The notes under the pieces were generated by a model that worked only from the letters and a program-made list of their open reading frames with translations, did not search any database and was not told where the DNA came from. Shown here in pieces: positions 8,131 through 17,200 of a stretch of 41,356 bases of DNA (position 1 is its first letter; each line of letters starts with the position of its first letter). Source of the stretch: Streptomyces aurantiacus (GTDB lineage Bacteria > Actinomycetota > Actinomycetes > Streptomycetales > Streptomycetaceae); assembly GCF_001418335.1 (NCBI RefSeq), contig NZ_LIPP01000037.1, positions 40,902 through 82,257 of the forward strand. The letters run 5' to 3'. A program made the translations under genes and the position numbers.

Positions 8131-8180
8131 AGTTCGTAGCGGTTCGGAACAGTTCAGAACAGTTCAGAAGGGTTCGGAGA
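8131..8180 (-). promoter_or_regulatory. Five imperfect 10-base repeats upstream of flp
   Basis: Reading the plus strand, successive decamers are AGTTCGTAGC, GGTTCGGAAC, AGTTCAGAAC, AGTTCAGAAG, GGTTCGGAGA. Units two to four each carry the near-palindrome GTTCnGAAc. The period is one helical turn, so a protein could bind all copies on one DNA face. The array begins 22 bases upstream of the flp start codon and would overlap its promoter or leader. A further GGAGCCGGA-type repetition continues to about 8227. Confidence 0.6.
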
Positions 8181-8243
8181 AGCAGTTGTCGGAAGCCGGA
8201 GCCGGAATTCGGAGTCGGAGCCGGGGTCGGTTTTGAAGGGGCC

Positions 8244-9170
8244 TCAAACCTGGAACACGCGCATCGCCGCCGGGAAGATCAGGAAGACCAGGAAGCCGGC
8301 ACAGAGCAGCAGCTGCGCCACGAGCATCGACTGCGACTTCTCGCCCGCGCTGCCCTCGATCTCGGCGAGTTCGCGGTGCCGCATCGTCTCGGCGCGCGAG
8401 GCGAGCGACTCGCGCACCTTCGCGCCGTCGTCCGCGACGAGCGCCAGCGAGGCCGACAGGTCCTTCAGCTCCTCGACCCCGATCTCCTCCCCCAGCGAAC
8501 CGAGGGCCTGCCACTGGCTGATGCCGGTGATCCGGGCGTCCGCGAGCGCGTTACGGATGCGCTGCGTGGCCCAGCCGTCGGAGACCTCGGCGGCCGCCAT
8601 CAGGGCCTCGGGGAGACCGCGGCCGCCCGCCAGGCTCATCGACACCAGGTCGAGGTACGCGCCGATCACGCGCCGCAGGTCGCGCCGCTTCTCGGCCGCG
8701 TCCCGGCGCACCTCCAGATCCGGCAGGAAGAAGAAGACGACCGCGAAGAGCAGGGCCAGCCAGACCGGGATGGCGGGGCTGCGCCCGAAGCCGAGCGTCC
8801 AGACCACGGCGAACATGAGCGGCCCGAAGAACAGTCCCGCGGCCCCCAGCAGCACCTTCGTCGCGAGGAAGTTCTCCCAGCTCCGGTCGAGCACCGCCAG
8901 GTCGGCCCGCAGCGAGCGCTGTTCCCAGCCCTGCTGCAGATAGAGCTCGGCGACGCGCCGGCCCACCCGGGCCCGTACGCTGTCGAGCCGCCCGGCGTCG
9001 GAGGTGCGGTGCGCGGACTCGTACGCCGCTCCCCGTGCCCTCATCGCGTCGATGCGCGCGACCTGGGCGACGGCGCTGCGCTTGGCCGGCATCAGGGCGC
9101 GGACCAACGCGTAGATACCCAGGCCCAGGACGGCGCCGACCAGGACCGGCAGGGTCAGGGTCGAGTTCAT
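8244..9170 (-). CDS. tadC: TadC-like pilus assembly inner-membrane protein (GspF family)
   Basis: 308 aa type II secretion F-domain protein. Hydrophobic spans at the N-terminus (LPVLVGAVLGLGIYALV), in the middle (VLLGAAGLFFGPLMFAVVWTLGF, PVWLALLFAVVFFFLPDLEV) and at the C-terminus (MLVAQLLLCAGFLVFLIFPAAM) flank the cytoplasmic helical F domain (LVSMSLAGGRGLPEALMAAA ... VADDGAKVRESLASRAETMR). With TadB it forms the platform on which the CpaF ATPase acts. Its ATG overlaps the tadB stop (ATGA). A 115-base non-coding gap with repeats separates it from flp. Confidence 0.92.
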   Translation of the reverse strand: MNSTLTLPVLVGAVLGLGIYALVRALMPAKRSAVAQVARIDAMRARGAAYESAHRTSDAGRLDSVRARVGRRVAELYLQQGWEQRSLRADLAVLDRSWENFLATKVLLGAAGLFFGPLMFAVVWTLGFGRSPAIPVWLALLFAVVFFFLPDLEVRRDAAEKRRDLRRVIGAYLDLVSMSLAGGRGLPEALMAAAEVSDGWATQRIRNALADARITGISQWQALGSLGEEIGVEELKDLSASLALVADDGAKVRESLASRAETMRHRELAEIEGSAGEKSQSMLVAQLLLCAGFLVFLIFPAAMRVFQV

Positions 9171-10198
9171 CGGCGTACCCCCTCTTCAGGCAGCGACTGC
9201 GACGGGGACGAAGGTGATGGGGACGGGGACTGGGACGGTGTGCGCGGGCGGACGAACTGGACCGACGACTCGTCCCGTACCAGGAAGCGCTCCGGCGTCT
9301 CGATGGTCGACAGCTTGCGCAGCCACCAGAAGCCGAGCGCGAACAGGCCGCAGACGCAGGCGAGTACGAGCTGTCCGACGGCCGTTCCGTACGGCTCGAC
9401 GAACTCCCGGTTGAAGATGGACAGGCCGAGCACGAAGGCGATCGACACGGCCACGACGATCTGCACCGAGCGGCGCGTCGAGGCGCGCTGGGCCATGACG
9501 CGCTGGCGCATGTCGACCTCTTCGCGCGCCGACTTGGCGAGCGCGCCCAGGACCTGGCGCAGACCCGGGCCGCGCAGGCGGGCGTTGAGGATCAGCGCGG
9601 CCACGATGATGTCGGCGGACGCGTCGTTGATCTCGTCGGCGAGCTGCTGGAGTGCTTCCGGCAGCGGAGTACGGGAGCGCAGGCGGTCGACGAGGGCGTC
9701 GAGGTGTGGGCGCAGGACGGGTGCCGAGGCGCGGGCGGAGGCGGGGATGGCCTGTTCCAGGCCGACCGCGCCCGCGATGGTGTCGCGCAGCGACTCGGTC
9801 CAGGAGGCGAGGGCCTCCACGCGGCGCATGGCGGACTTCTCCTCGGAGGCGCCGCCGAAGAGCTTGTCCCAGAAGAAGACGAGGATGGCGGTCGCGGCAC
9901 CGGCGACGGCCCACCGGGTGAGCAGCAGGACGACGATGCCGGCGCCGGCGGCGATGGAACCGCGGCGCCCTGCGAACCGTACGAGCTCGGCGGCCCGTTC
10001 GCTCGCCTTGTGCTTCTCGTGCTCGGGTTTGACGGGCAGTCCGCGGACCGCGACGGCGAACAGGGCGAGTCCGCCGCCGACGGCGATGCCGCACGCGAGC
10101 GCGTACAGGACGGTCGTGGAGAACAGCCCGCCCATGGAACCGAGCGAGTCGAGCGCTGCCAGGTTCATGGTCGGTTCGCTCACGGATGGTGCACGCAT
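9167..10198 (-). CDS. tadB: TadB-like pilus assembly inner-membrane protein (GspF family)
   Basis: 343 aa, second F-domain protein. N-terminal hydrophobic spans (LYALACGIAVGGGLALFAVAV; GAGIVVLLLTRWAVAGAATAILVFF) precede the F domain (SWTESLRDTIAGAVGLEQAI ... ALAKSAREEVDMRQRVMAQR), and two helices follow (IVVAVSIAFVLGLSIF; LVLACVCGLFALGFWWL). The C-terminus is Ser/Pro-rich and low complexity. Starts 8 bases after the cpaF stop and overlaps tadC by four bases, so the three are one transcription unit. A second ATG at residue 11 (MNLAALDSL) is an alternative start. Confidence 0.92.
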   Translation of the reverse strand: MRAPSVSEPTMNLAALDSLGSMGGLFSTTVLYALACGIAVGGGLALFAVAVRGLPVKPEHEKHKASERAAELVRFAGRRGSIAAGAGIVVLLLTRWAVAGAATAILVFFWDKLFGGASEEKSAMRRVEALASWTESLRDTIAGAVGLEQAIPASARASAPVLRPHLDALVDRLRSRTPLPEALQQLADEINDASADIIVAALILNARLRGPGLRQVLGALAKSAREEVDMRQRVMAQRASTRRSVQIVVAVSIAFVLGLSIFNREFVEPYGTAVGQLVLACVCGLFALGFWWLRKLSTIETPERFLVRDESSVQFVRPRTPSQSPSPSPSSPSQSLPEEGVRR

Positions 10199-10205
10199 GA
10201 TCGGT

Positions 10206-11516
10206 TCACCCCCAGTTCCCGCCGGGCAGGCGATAGCCGTACTGGATCAGGTCTTCGAGGCAGGCGAGGGGGGCGTGCGGCAGGACCCGGCCGTCCGGTG
10301 TCTCGGCGAACACCTCGCTGGACAGGACGCGCCCGTCGACGCCGTTGACCTCCCGGATGGAGGTGACCACGCGCTGGAGCCGGCCGCCGGACTCGAAGTT
10401 GTTGCGCCGCTGGACGAAGACGACGAAGTTCACGGCGCCCGCGACGAGCATCTGGCTGGCCTCGATGGGCAGGCGTTCGGTGGCCTGGAGCGCGTACGTG
10501 GAAATACGGTTGAAGACCTCGTGGGAGCTGTTGGCGTGGATCGTGGAGAGCGAGCCGTCGTTGCCCTGCGACATCGCGTTCAGCATGGTCACGATCTCGT
10601 CGCCGAGGACCTCACCGACGATGACGCGGGAGGGGTTCATACGCAGCGAGCGCCGGACCAGTTCCGCCATCGAGATCATGCCCTGGCCCTCGGAGTTGGG
10701 CAGCCGCTCCTCGAACGCCACGACGTTCGGGTGCAGGTCGGTGAAGGTGTCGAGGCCGAGTTCCAGGGCGCGTTCGACGGTGATGAGGCGCTCGTGCGGC
10801 GGGATCTCATTCGCGAGGGCGCGCAGGAGCGTCGTCTTGCCTGCGTTGGTCGCGCCCGCGATCATGATGTTCTTGCGGGCCCGGACCGCGCAGGCGAGGA
10901 AGTGTCCCACCTCGGGGGTGAGCGTTCCGTTGCCCACGAGATCCGACATGAAGACCTTGCCCATGCGCGCGCGGCGGATGGACAGGGCGGGCCTGCGGGT
11001 CACGTCCATGACGGCGGAGAGGCGCGAGCCGTCCGGCAGCCGCAGGTCGAGCTGCGGGTTGGCGGAGTCGAAGGGGCGGGAGGACAGGCCCGAGTACGCG
11101 CCGAGGATCTGGATCAGCTCGATGAGCTCCTCGTCGGTCTCGGCGACGGGATCGCCCCTGACCTCCTGGCCGTTCGCGTAGCCGACGAAGACCTGGTCGT
11201 ACCCGTTGATGTCGATGTTCTCGACCTCGGGGTTGTCGAGGAGCGGCTGCAGCCGGCCGACGCCGAAGAGCGCGGCGTGCACGGCGGCCGCGTACTGCTC
11301 CTCGGTCTCGGCGTCCAGGGGCGTACGGCCGGAGTTGATCTCCGTCCGGGCGTGGTCCTCCAGGATCTGGGCTATGACTGCGCGGGCGTACTGCCGCTCG
11401 TCCTCGTTGGACATCGGCGTGACGCCGGAGACCTGGTCGAGGCGGCGCTGCTCGGAGATACGGTCACCGGCGTCCTGCCGGAACCGCTTGACCAGCTGGT
11501 GATCGACGGCGGTCAT
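10206..11516 (-). CDS. CpaF/TadA-type pilus assembly ATPase
   Basis: 436 aa secretion ATPase that would energise Flp pilus extension from the cytoplasmic face. The N-terminal helical domain is followed by the CpaF signature region (EVENIDINGYDQVFVGY), Walker A GATNAGKT (residues 221-228), the Asp/His-box region (ITVERALELGLDT), and the Walker B stretch RVIVGEVLGDE (about 297-307) with GNDGSLSTIHAN. The usual GEVRGxE is GEVLGDE here, a conservative deviation. The first Met has a 76-base gap from cpaE. Length is normal for the family. Confidence 0.95.
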   Translation of the reverse strand: MTAVDHQLVKRFRQDAGDRISEQRRLDQVSGVTPMSNEDERQYARAVIAQILEDHARTEINSGRTPLDAETEEQYAAAVHAALFGVGRLQPLLDNPEVENIDINGYDQVFVGYANGQEVRGDPVAETDEELIELIQILGAYSGLSSRPFDSANPQLDLRLPDGSRLSAVMDVTRRPALSIRRARMGKVFMSDLVGNGTLTPEVGHFLACAVRARKNIMIAGATNAGKTTLLRALANEIPPHERLITVERALELGLDTFTDLHPNVVAFEERLPNSEGQGMISMAELVRRSLRMNPSRVIVGEVLGDEIVTMLNAMSQGNDGSLSTIHANSSHEVFNRISTYALQATERLPIEASQMLVAGAVNFVVFVQRRNNFESGGRLQRVVTSIREVNGVDGRVLSSEVFAETPDGRVLPHAPLACLEDLIQYGYRLPGGNWG

Positions 11517-11592
11517 CGCCGGCCTCCCGCTGTCCCGCGCCGGTACGCGTCGGCGGTCCCGGTCCCGCTCTCACTCCCGTACGTCCCCGCTG

Positions 11593-12444
11593 TCATCGGC
11601 GGGCTCCGGCGGAGGGCGAGCCGTTGGGGCCGCCGGCCGGCACGGACCAGGCCGCGCCGAACTGCTGGTAGAGGTCCGAGGTCACCTTGCGGGCCGAGCG
11701 GATGAGCAGCGACTTGTCGAGCCGTCCACGCTTGCGGCCGGCCAACTGGTCGGCGCCCGTGGGGTCCTCGGCGACCGTGCCGACGACGCGGGCGCCGGTC
11801 TGCGCGGCCACCAGCATGTCGTTGACCTGGTGGACGATCTTGGCGGAGTCGCCCGGGTCGGCTATGAGGACGACGCCGATGAGAGGGGTGCCGAGCGCGG
11901 AGGCGCCACGCGGTCCGCCGTGCAGTTTGCCGGTGAGCGCGGCGGCCCGGTCGCGTACGCGGGCGATGGCCTCCGGCTCGGTGCGCGACACGAGCAGGAC
12001 GAGCGCGGCCTGCGAGAACATCTCGACGGCCGGGGTGTCCCCGCTGATCCGTCCGCAGTCCGCTATGACGTCGGCGGGTGCGTGCTCGGAGTCGGCGAGC
12101 TGCGCGAAGGCACGGCCGAGGATGGGCCACAGACCCGCGAGCCCGGCCGCCTGCTCGGCGTTCCCGAGCCCGACGAGCACTTCGAGACCGCCGCTCAACG
12201 GCTGTACGTGGTCCCAGAGTTGATCCGGTACGAGGCCACGGCGGGCCGTGGCGGCGATGGAGAGCATGCCGGTGTTGGGGTTCAGCGGTCCGCCGTGCGC
12301 GGCGGCGCTGCGGTACACGAGGTCGCCGCCGGCCGGGTCGGTCTCGGCGAGCAGCACGCGACGCGGCCAGACCGCGGCGAGGGCGACGGCCGTCGTGGTG
12401 ACGCCGGGGGAGCCTTTGTCCGCGGCGAGGGCGATGAGGGCCAT
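11593..12444 (-). CDS. CpaE/TadZ-like MinD-family protein
   Basis: 283 aa with the MinD/ParA fold: the strand-loop LIALAADKGSPGVTTTAVAL keeps the deviant-Walker Lys10 but has Val15 where the P-loop lysine of GKT is expected. It is followed by LLAETDPAGGDLVYR, a DVIADCGRI Walker B-like strand and LVLLVSRTEPEAI. Proteins of this type localise the Tad machine to a cell site. The missing P-loop Lys suggests weak or no ATP hydrolysis, as for atypical TadZ proteins (inference). The Ser/Gly/Pro-rich C-terminus is likely flexible. ATG start 21 bases after the cpaB-like stop. Confidence 0.88.
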   Translation of the reverse strand: MALIALAADKGSPGVTTTAVALAAVWPRRVLLAETDPAGGDLVYRSAAAHGGPLNPNTGMLSIAATARRGLVPDQLWDHVQPLSGGLEVLVGLGNAEQAAGLAGLWPILGRAFAQLADSEHAPADVIADCGRISGDTPAVEMFSQAALVLLVSRTEPEAIARVRDRAAALTGKLHGGPRGASALGTPLIGVVLIADPGDSAKIVHQVNDMLVAAQTGARVVGTVAEDPTGADQLAGRKRGRLDKSLLIRSARKVTSDLYQQFGAAWSVPAGGPNGSPSAGARR

Positions 12445-12465
12445 GGTGTGTGTGACTCTCCGCCG

Positions 12466-13200
12466 CTAGTTGCCGGGGACCTTGACGAGGGCGACCTGGT
12501 TCGCCGCGGCGGCGCGGGCCAGCGCGGCGGCATCGCTCTCGTCGACGGTCACGGTGTACCGCTTGTTGGTGCTGCTGATGGTGGAGTCGCTGTTGACCGA
12601 CGGCACCTTGCTGACGCGGGCGTTCTCGACGATCGGCGTGTCGGCGCCGCCCGCGGAGCCGGTGGAACCGGAGCTCGTCTCGTCGTCGGAGTTGGAGTTG
12701 GAGGAGCCGGTGTTGCCGACCTGGTAGGCGGCGACCAGGTCGCCCACGTCCAGGCCTTCCGGGTACTGCCCCTCCTTGAGGGAGAGACCGACGACGGCCT
12801 TGCCGTCCGGGACGCCGCTCTCGGCGGCGAACATCTCACCGATGACGAGGGTGCCCTTGTAGATGGTGGACTTGGCCTTGAGCTTCTGCAGGGCCTTGAG
12901 CTGAGCCCACTTGACGTAGTTGACCCCGGCGTCGTCGGCGACCAGGACCGAGCCCACGTTGTCCCCGACGGACTCACCGGCCTTGATGTCGCCGGTCACC
13001 TGGACGACCTCGACACGGTCGCCGGCGCGCAGCACCAGCATGGTCGCCCCGAGTGCGCCCACGAGGATCAGCAGCACCGCGAGCGCGGCCAGCGCCGGTT
13101 TGCGCTCGCGAGGCGGCGAGGGAAGTCGCTCCCCCATCGTCGGCTGAACCGGCGCGGAGGAACGGTTGTTGCCCGCCCCCGTACGCTCTTGGATCTTCAC
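12466..13200 (-). CDS. CpaB/RcpC-like SAF-domain pilus assembly protein
   Basis: 244 aa, first gene of the pilus operon. Basic N-terminus, one transmembrane helix (LAALAVLLILVGALGATMLVL), then a SAF domain (VVQVTGDIKAGESVGD ... IYKGTLVIGEMF) and a C-terminal beta domain interrupted by a Ser/Asn/Gly-rich loop (about 165-185). CpaB/RcpC proteins are periplasmic or wall-zone components associated with the Tad secretion channel; Gram-positive forms lack the outer-membrane partner, as here. The GTG start has GGGGAG 8 bases upstream. Confidence 0.85.
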   Translation of the reverse strand: MKIQERTGAGNNRSSAPVQPTMGERLPSPPRERKPALAALAVLLILVGALGATMLVLRAGDRVEVVQVTGDIKAGESVGDNVGSVLVADDAGVNYVKWAQLKALQKLKAKSTIYKGTLVIGEMFAAESGVPDGKAVVGLSLKEGQYPEGLDVGDLVAAYQVGNTGSSNSNSDDETSSGSTGSAGGADTPIVENARVSKVPSVNSDSTISSTNKRYTVTVDESDAAALARAAAANQVALVKVPGN

Positions 13201-13683
13201 GCAACCGCTCCCCGTACACCCAAGAAGATTTCGTCATTGCAGGACACACGCGCGCCAGCCCTCAGGCCCAGGGCCCAGGACTCTCATCCAGGACACTTGG
13301 CACACTTGCCCCGCACCGGACGTACCGCCCGACCTGGTCGAATAGCCACGGCCGGAACACGTGTCAAGCCACCGCACCGTATCAGCAGCGCATAAGCCCC
13401 TCAAGGCACGCCCACGCCTGCGAACCCCACACTGCCCGACGTTATCCACGCGCAATGCGGGGCGTTCGGTTCCCGGTGGGGAAAGGGGCTGCGTACGAGG
13501 CTACGGCTGTGCACCAGCGAATCATCTGCCTCTACCGCGGCGGGCGTTGGTCACGCTGCGTCCACCGACCCTGCACGACACGCTCACGGGAGGCGGGAAA
13601 GTGAAGGTGCCTCGTCAGAAACCCCACGGGTCGGGGTGCGGGCTGAGAGACCGGTCTTCGGACCGGACGAGCCGGGACAGCCC
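13201..13683. promoter_or_regulatory. Intergenic region upstream of the Tad operon
   Basis: 483 bases with no convincing gene on either strand; open frames here are Arg/Pro-rich and lack ribosome sites. It must hold the promoter of the minus-strand pilus operon near 13201-13300 and the 3' end of the rhs/immunity operon (hairpin at 13651-13666). A TTATCCACG stretch at 13442 resembles a DnaA box but is single. Confidence 0.5.
13651..13666 (-). terminator. Hairpin after the first Rhs immunity gene
   Basis: CCGGTC-TTCG-GACCGG is a perfect 6-bp stem with a four-base loop (CGAA on the minus strand). It lies 18 bases beyond the immunity gene stop, and an ACCCC...GGGGT inverted repeat follows at about 13621-13637. 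No T-run, as is common in streptomycetes. Confidence 0.6.
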
Positions 13684-14208
13684 TTAGATCCCGGCTTCCA
13701 GTTCGCGTTCCAGAAGCGACAGGAATCCGGCCAGATCCGAGGCGACGACCTCGGGTGGGATCGGTCCTGACGTGTAGACGTCCCCCTCGACCCGCGAAGG
13801 GGGCAGCCGGTACACGGTCGACCCGTCGGTGGCGCTCAGAGCGAACAGTGACCCTCCACCGTCGGATCCGAAGACGACTACGGAGTCCTCCCGCGAGCCG
13901 GCGATCCGCGTCGGAAGGTCCCCCCGCAACCCGGCCACGGTCCGGCCTTCCGGATGTACGAAGAACCCCGAGTCCACGTCCGGAAGGCTGACCTGCTCCA
14001 CATGCCGGTACAACGTGATCAGATCATCGGGTACGCCCTCTACGCCCTCTACGCCTGAGACCTCCGCGGAGCCCGAACTCGCGGTACGCGCCACGTAGTT
14101 CTCGTCCGGCGGATACCCGAACTTGGACGTGAACTGCTCCATGAAGGTGGAGCTCAGCGCGTCCATGCGCCCGGCCCACTCACCGATCCACTCACCAGTA
14201 ATAGTCAC
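13684..14208 (-). CDS. SUKH/SMI1-type immunity protein for the first Rhs toxin
   Basis: 174 aa. The C-terminal half has the SMI1/KNR4 (SUKH) pattern: VPDDLITLYRHVEQVSLP, VVVFGSDGGGSLFAL, GSTVYRLPPS and a final helix SDLAGFLSLLERELE. SUKH proteins are the commonest immunity proteins of polymorphic nuclease toxins. The GTG start, with GAGGG just upstream, lies 17 bases inside the end of the rhs gene, so the two are translationally coupled. It presumably binds the AHH-like nuclease tip in the cytoplasm. A 2.6-copy 9-base repeat (14032-14055) encodes GVEGVEGV in the middle of the protein. Confidence 0.85.
   Translation of the reverse strand: MTITGEWIGEWAGRMDALSSTFMEQFTSKFGYPPDENYVARTASSGSAEVSGVEGVEGVPDDLITLYRHVEQVSLPDVDSGFFVHPEGRTVAGLRGDLPTRIAGSREDSVVVFGSDGGGSLFALSATDGSTVYRLPPSRVEGDVYTSGPIPPEVVASDLAGFLSLLERELEAGI
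14032..14055. repeat. 9-base tandem repeat inside the first immunity gene
   Basis: TACGCCCTC is repeated about 2.6 times in frame, encoding Val-Glu-Gly units (GVEGVEGV). Slippage would add or remove three residues without changing frame. Confidence 0.8.
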
Positions 14209-17200
14209 GGAATCCCTCGTCGATCGTCCGGGCGAAACTCTCGATCTCGGTCCTCGTCGCGTTCGGGTTCGCGGCTCGGAAGTCTGCCCAGTGGTTGGTT
14301 ATGTCCTGATGGTGATTGGTTGTGCGTCCTCCCGACCTGCTGCCGAGAATTCCTCGCATGTTCGACGGATGGTCGAAATCGAAGTCGGCGAAATCGGGAT
14401 GTCCACGATACTCCTGCGGTATCGCGTGATGAGCGTCCCAGTCGGCAGGCAGTCGCTGTCTGCCGTCGCGGTGGAGTGACGCCTGGAACCGGCCGCGGTA
14501 ATTGTCCAGCCGAATGGTCGGGAAATCCGGGTCCATCCCTTCTGGGACACAATCGTCCGGAGCGAGGCCCAGCGGATCGGATGTCTGCTGAGGGGCGGCC
14601 ACGTACCCGTGCTGGTTCGGCGCCGCTTCGAGGCCGAGCGGGTCAGGCGATAGGTAACGGCCCGTCTCGGGGTCGTAGTGCCGGTGGTAGTTGTAGTGGT
14701 GGCCCGTCTCGGCGTCGGCGTACTGGCCGGGAAAGCGCAGAGGGCAGTCGACCGCGCCGGACTCCGCCGGTGCCGGGCCGCCCCGGAGGCCCGCTCCCCA
14801 CACCGTGGCGAGCCGGCGCCAGGCGATGTCGCCGTCCTCGTCGACGAGTTCCATGGGTGTGCCGACCAGGTCCGCGACGATGGCGTAGAAGCGGGCGTCG
14901 GTGTCGCCGTCCCCGACCGTCTGGGCGACCGGCCGATGACTCCCCGGGGTGTAGTCCCAGGTCTGGACCCGCCCCGCGTCGTCGACCTGTTCGGCGACCC
15001 GCGTGCCGTCCCAACTGAACAGGATCTCCTGGAGGGTTTTGCCGTTCTCGGCCACGTGTCGTTTGGCGATTCTGCGACCGACGGGATCGTAGAGATAGCT
15101 CCACCGCTGTCCTTCCGGCGTCACCGTGCCGATGAGCCGGTCTTCCGCGTTCCAGGTGTATGTCCACGTCCGGCGCCGGCCGTTGAGCAGGCGGCGGGTC
15201 TTCCGCACCAGTCGGCCCTGGGCGTCGTGCTCGTAGATCGTGCGGCCCGCGCGCCGGATCAGGGTGCCCGTGAACTCCCGGGCCCCGTCCGTCGCGCCGT
15301 CGGCCGGTGTGTCCGCGTGGGTGACGTTCCCTGTGCCGTCATAGGCGTACCGCTCGGTCCAGTCCTGGGCGACGACTGCGGTCACGCGGCCGTCGGGCTC
15401 GGAGTCGAAGCGGCGGGTTCCGGCCAGCCGGTCGGTGATCCCGGCGAGGCGCCCGTCCACCTCGTAGGTGAAGACTCGTTCCTGAAGGAGCTCGGCCACA
15501 CTGTCCGGGTGTGCCTCGACGGTCTGGCTGATGAGCCGGTCGACCGAGTCCCATGTCTGGGTGAGGGCGAACGTGTCACCGAGGCGCCTGTCGGTCTCGC
15601 GGCCGAGGACGTCGTGGCCGAAGGACAGTGTCCGCCCGGCCGTCTCCAGGGAGACGGGCAGGTCGGCGTCGTCGTAGGACCAGGTGGAGACGTGTCCGGT
15701 AGGTGTGGTCCGGGACACACGCCGACCGATCGCGTCGTACAGGTACCTCGTGCTGCGGCCGTTCACCCGCTCCGTGACGACGCGGCCCAACGCATCCCGT
15801 TCGATGCGGAGTTCACAGTCCGTGCCGGCCGAGTGGGTCACCGAGTGGATCAGTCGGCCGACGGCGTCGTACGCGTAGGCAGTCGGGCCGTCGGCGGTCT
15901 CCAGCAATGTGGTCCGCCCCATGGCGTCGCGGGTGAACCGGACCGTCTCGCTGCTCGCGTTGGTTCGCGAAGCCAGTTTTCCCGTGGCGTCGTGGGAGTA
16001 CTCGACCGGCCGGCCGTTGAAGTCGGCCTCGGACACCAGTCGCCCGCCCGCGTCATAGGCGTAGGTCCAGGAGAGCCCCTGCGGATCGGTGACGCGGGTG
16101 AGCCGCCGCTCCGTGTCGTACGTAAAGGCGTAGGTTTTGCCGTCGAGACCGGTGCGTACGCTCGGCAGGTCGAAGGAGCCGGTCGCGAAGCGTGTGGCGC
16201 GCCCGGCGGCATCGGTGTGGTCCACGAGGTTTCCCTCGCCGTCCCACGTCCATCGCTCGCGACGCCCGTCGTGTGTCGTGCGCCAGAGCAGTCTGCCCTC
16301 GGCGGACCAACCCATGTGGATCGCACGGCCCAGGACGTCCTCGACCGTCTTGGGCCGCCCGAACGCGTCCCGCCGAATACGGGCGGAGTTGCCGAGCGGA
16401 TCGGCGGCGGAGACCACCAGCCCCGCCGCATCGGACCCGAAACGGCGGGTACGGCCCAAGGGGTCGACGACCTCGGACGGTCGCCCCTGCTCGTCGTAGG
16501 TGTACGTGGTCGAGGCACCGGCAGGGTCGGTGGTGGCGATCCGGTTGCCCCGCGCGTCGTAGTCGTGCCGCCACACGGCGCCGTCGGCGTCGACGACCAC
16601 AGTGGGTTGGTGCCACTCGTTGTACTCAGCCGTTTCGATCGTGCCGTCGGGGTGGTGGATGGCGAGGGGATCACCGGCGTCGTCGTAGGCGAAGCGCGTG
16701 ACGTTCCCCAGCGGATCGGTGCTGGAGAGAAGCCGGTTGTGCCGGTCCCACTCGCTGAGTGTGGTGGCGCCGAGCTGGTTGGTGACGGCCGTGCGTTGGA
16801 GGAGTTCGTTGTACGAGTGTGTGGTCGTATGCCCGAGGGAGTTGGTGTAACGCGTTTCCCGGCGCTCGGTGTCGTACTCGATGGTGCAGTTGAGGATGCC
16901 GTCGATGCCCTCGCCGCGGACGCAGCGGTCCTGGTCGTCGTACGTGAAGCGGTACCAGGAGTTGTTGCGGTCGGTCCAGGAGGTGACGCGTGCGTGGTCG
17001 TCGTAGGTCAGCTGGAGTGGCAGCCCGGAGGAGTTGCGGATCTCGGTGAGGTCACCGTCGTGGTATCCGTAGCGCAGCAGGGTGCTGCCGTCCGGGCCGT
17101 CCTCGGGGTTGCGCAGCCGCAGCCGGGAGACACGACCGTCTTCGATGTCGATGTCGACGTGGTAACCACCTGAGTGCCGGACGGCCACGGGTGATCCGTC

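Noticed and set aside
8376..11705. Very long plus-strand open frame (1109 aa) opposite tadB/tadC/cpaF
   Set aside because: Antisense shadow; the minus-strand genes have clear family motifs.
13442..13450. TTATCCACG, a DnaA-box-like word
   Set aside because: Only one copy, with no cluster, dnaA/dnaN or AT-rich region; not an origin.
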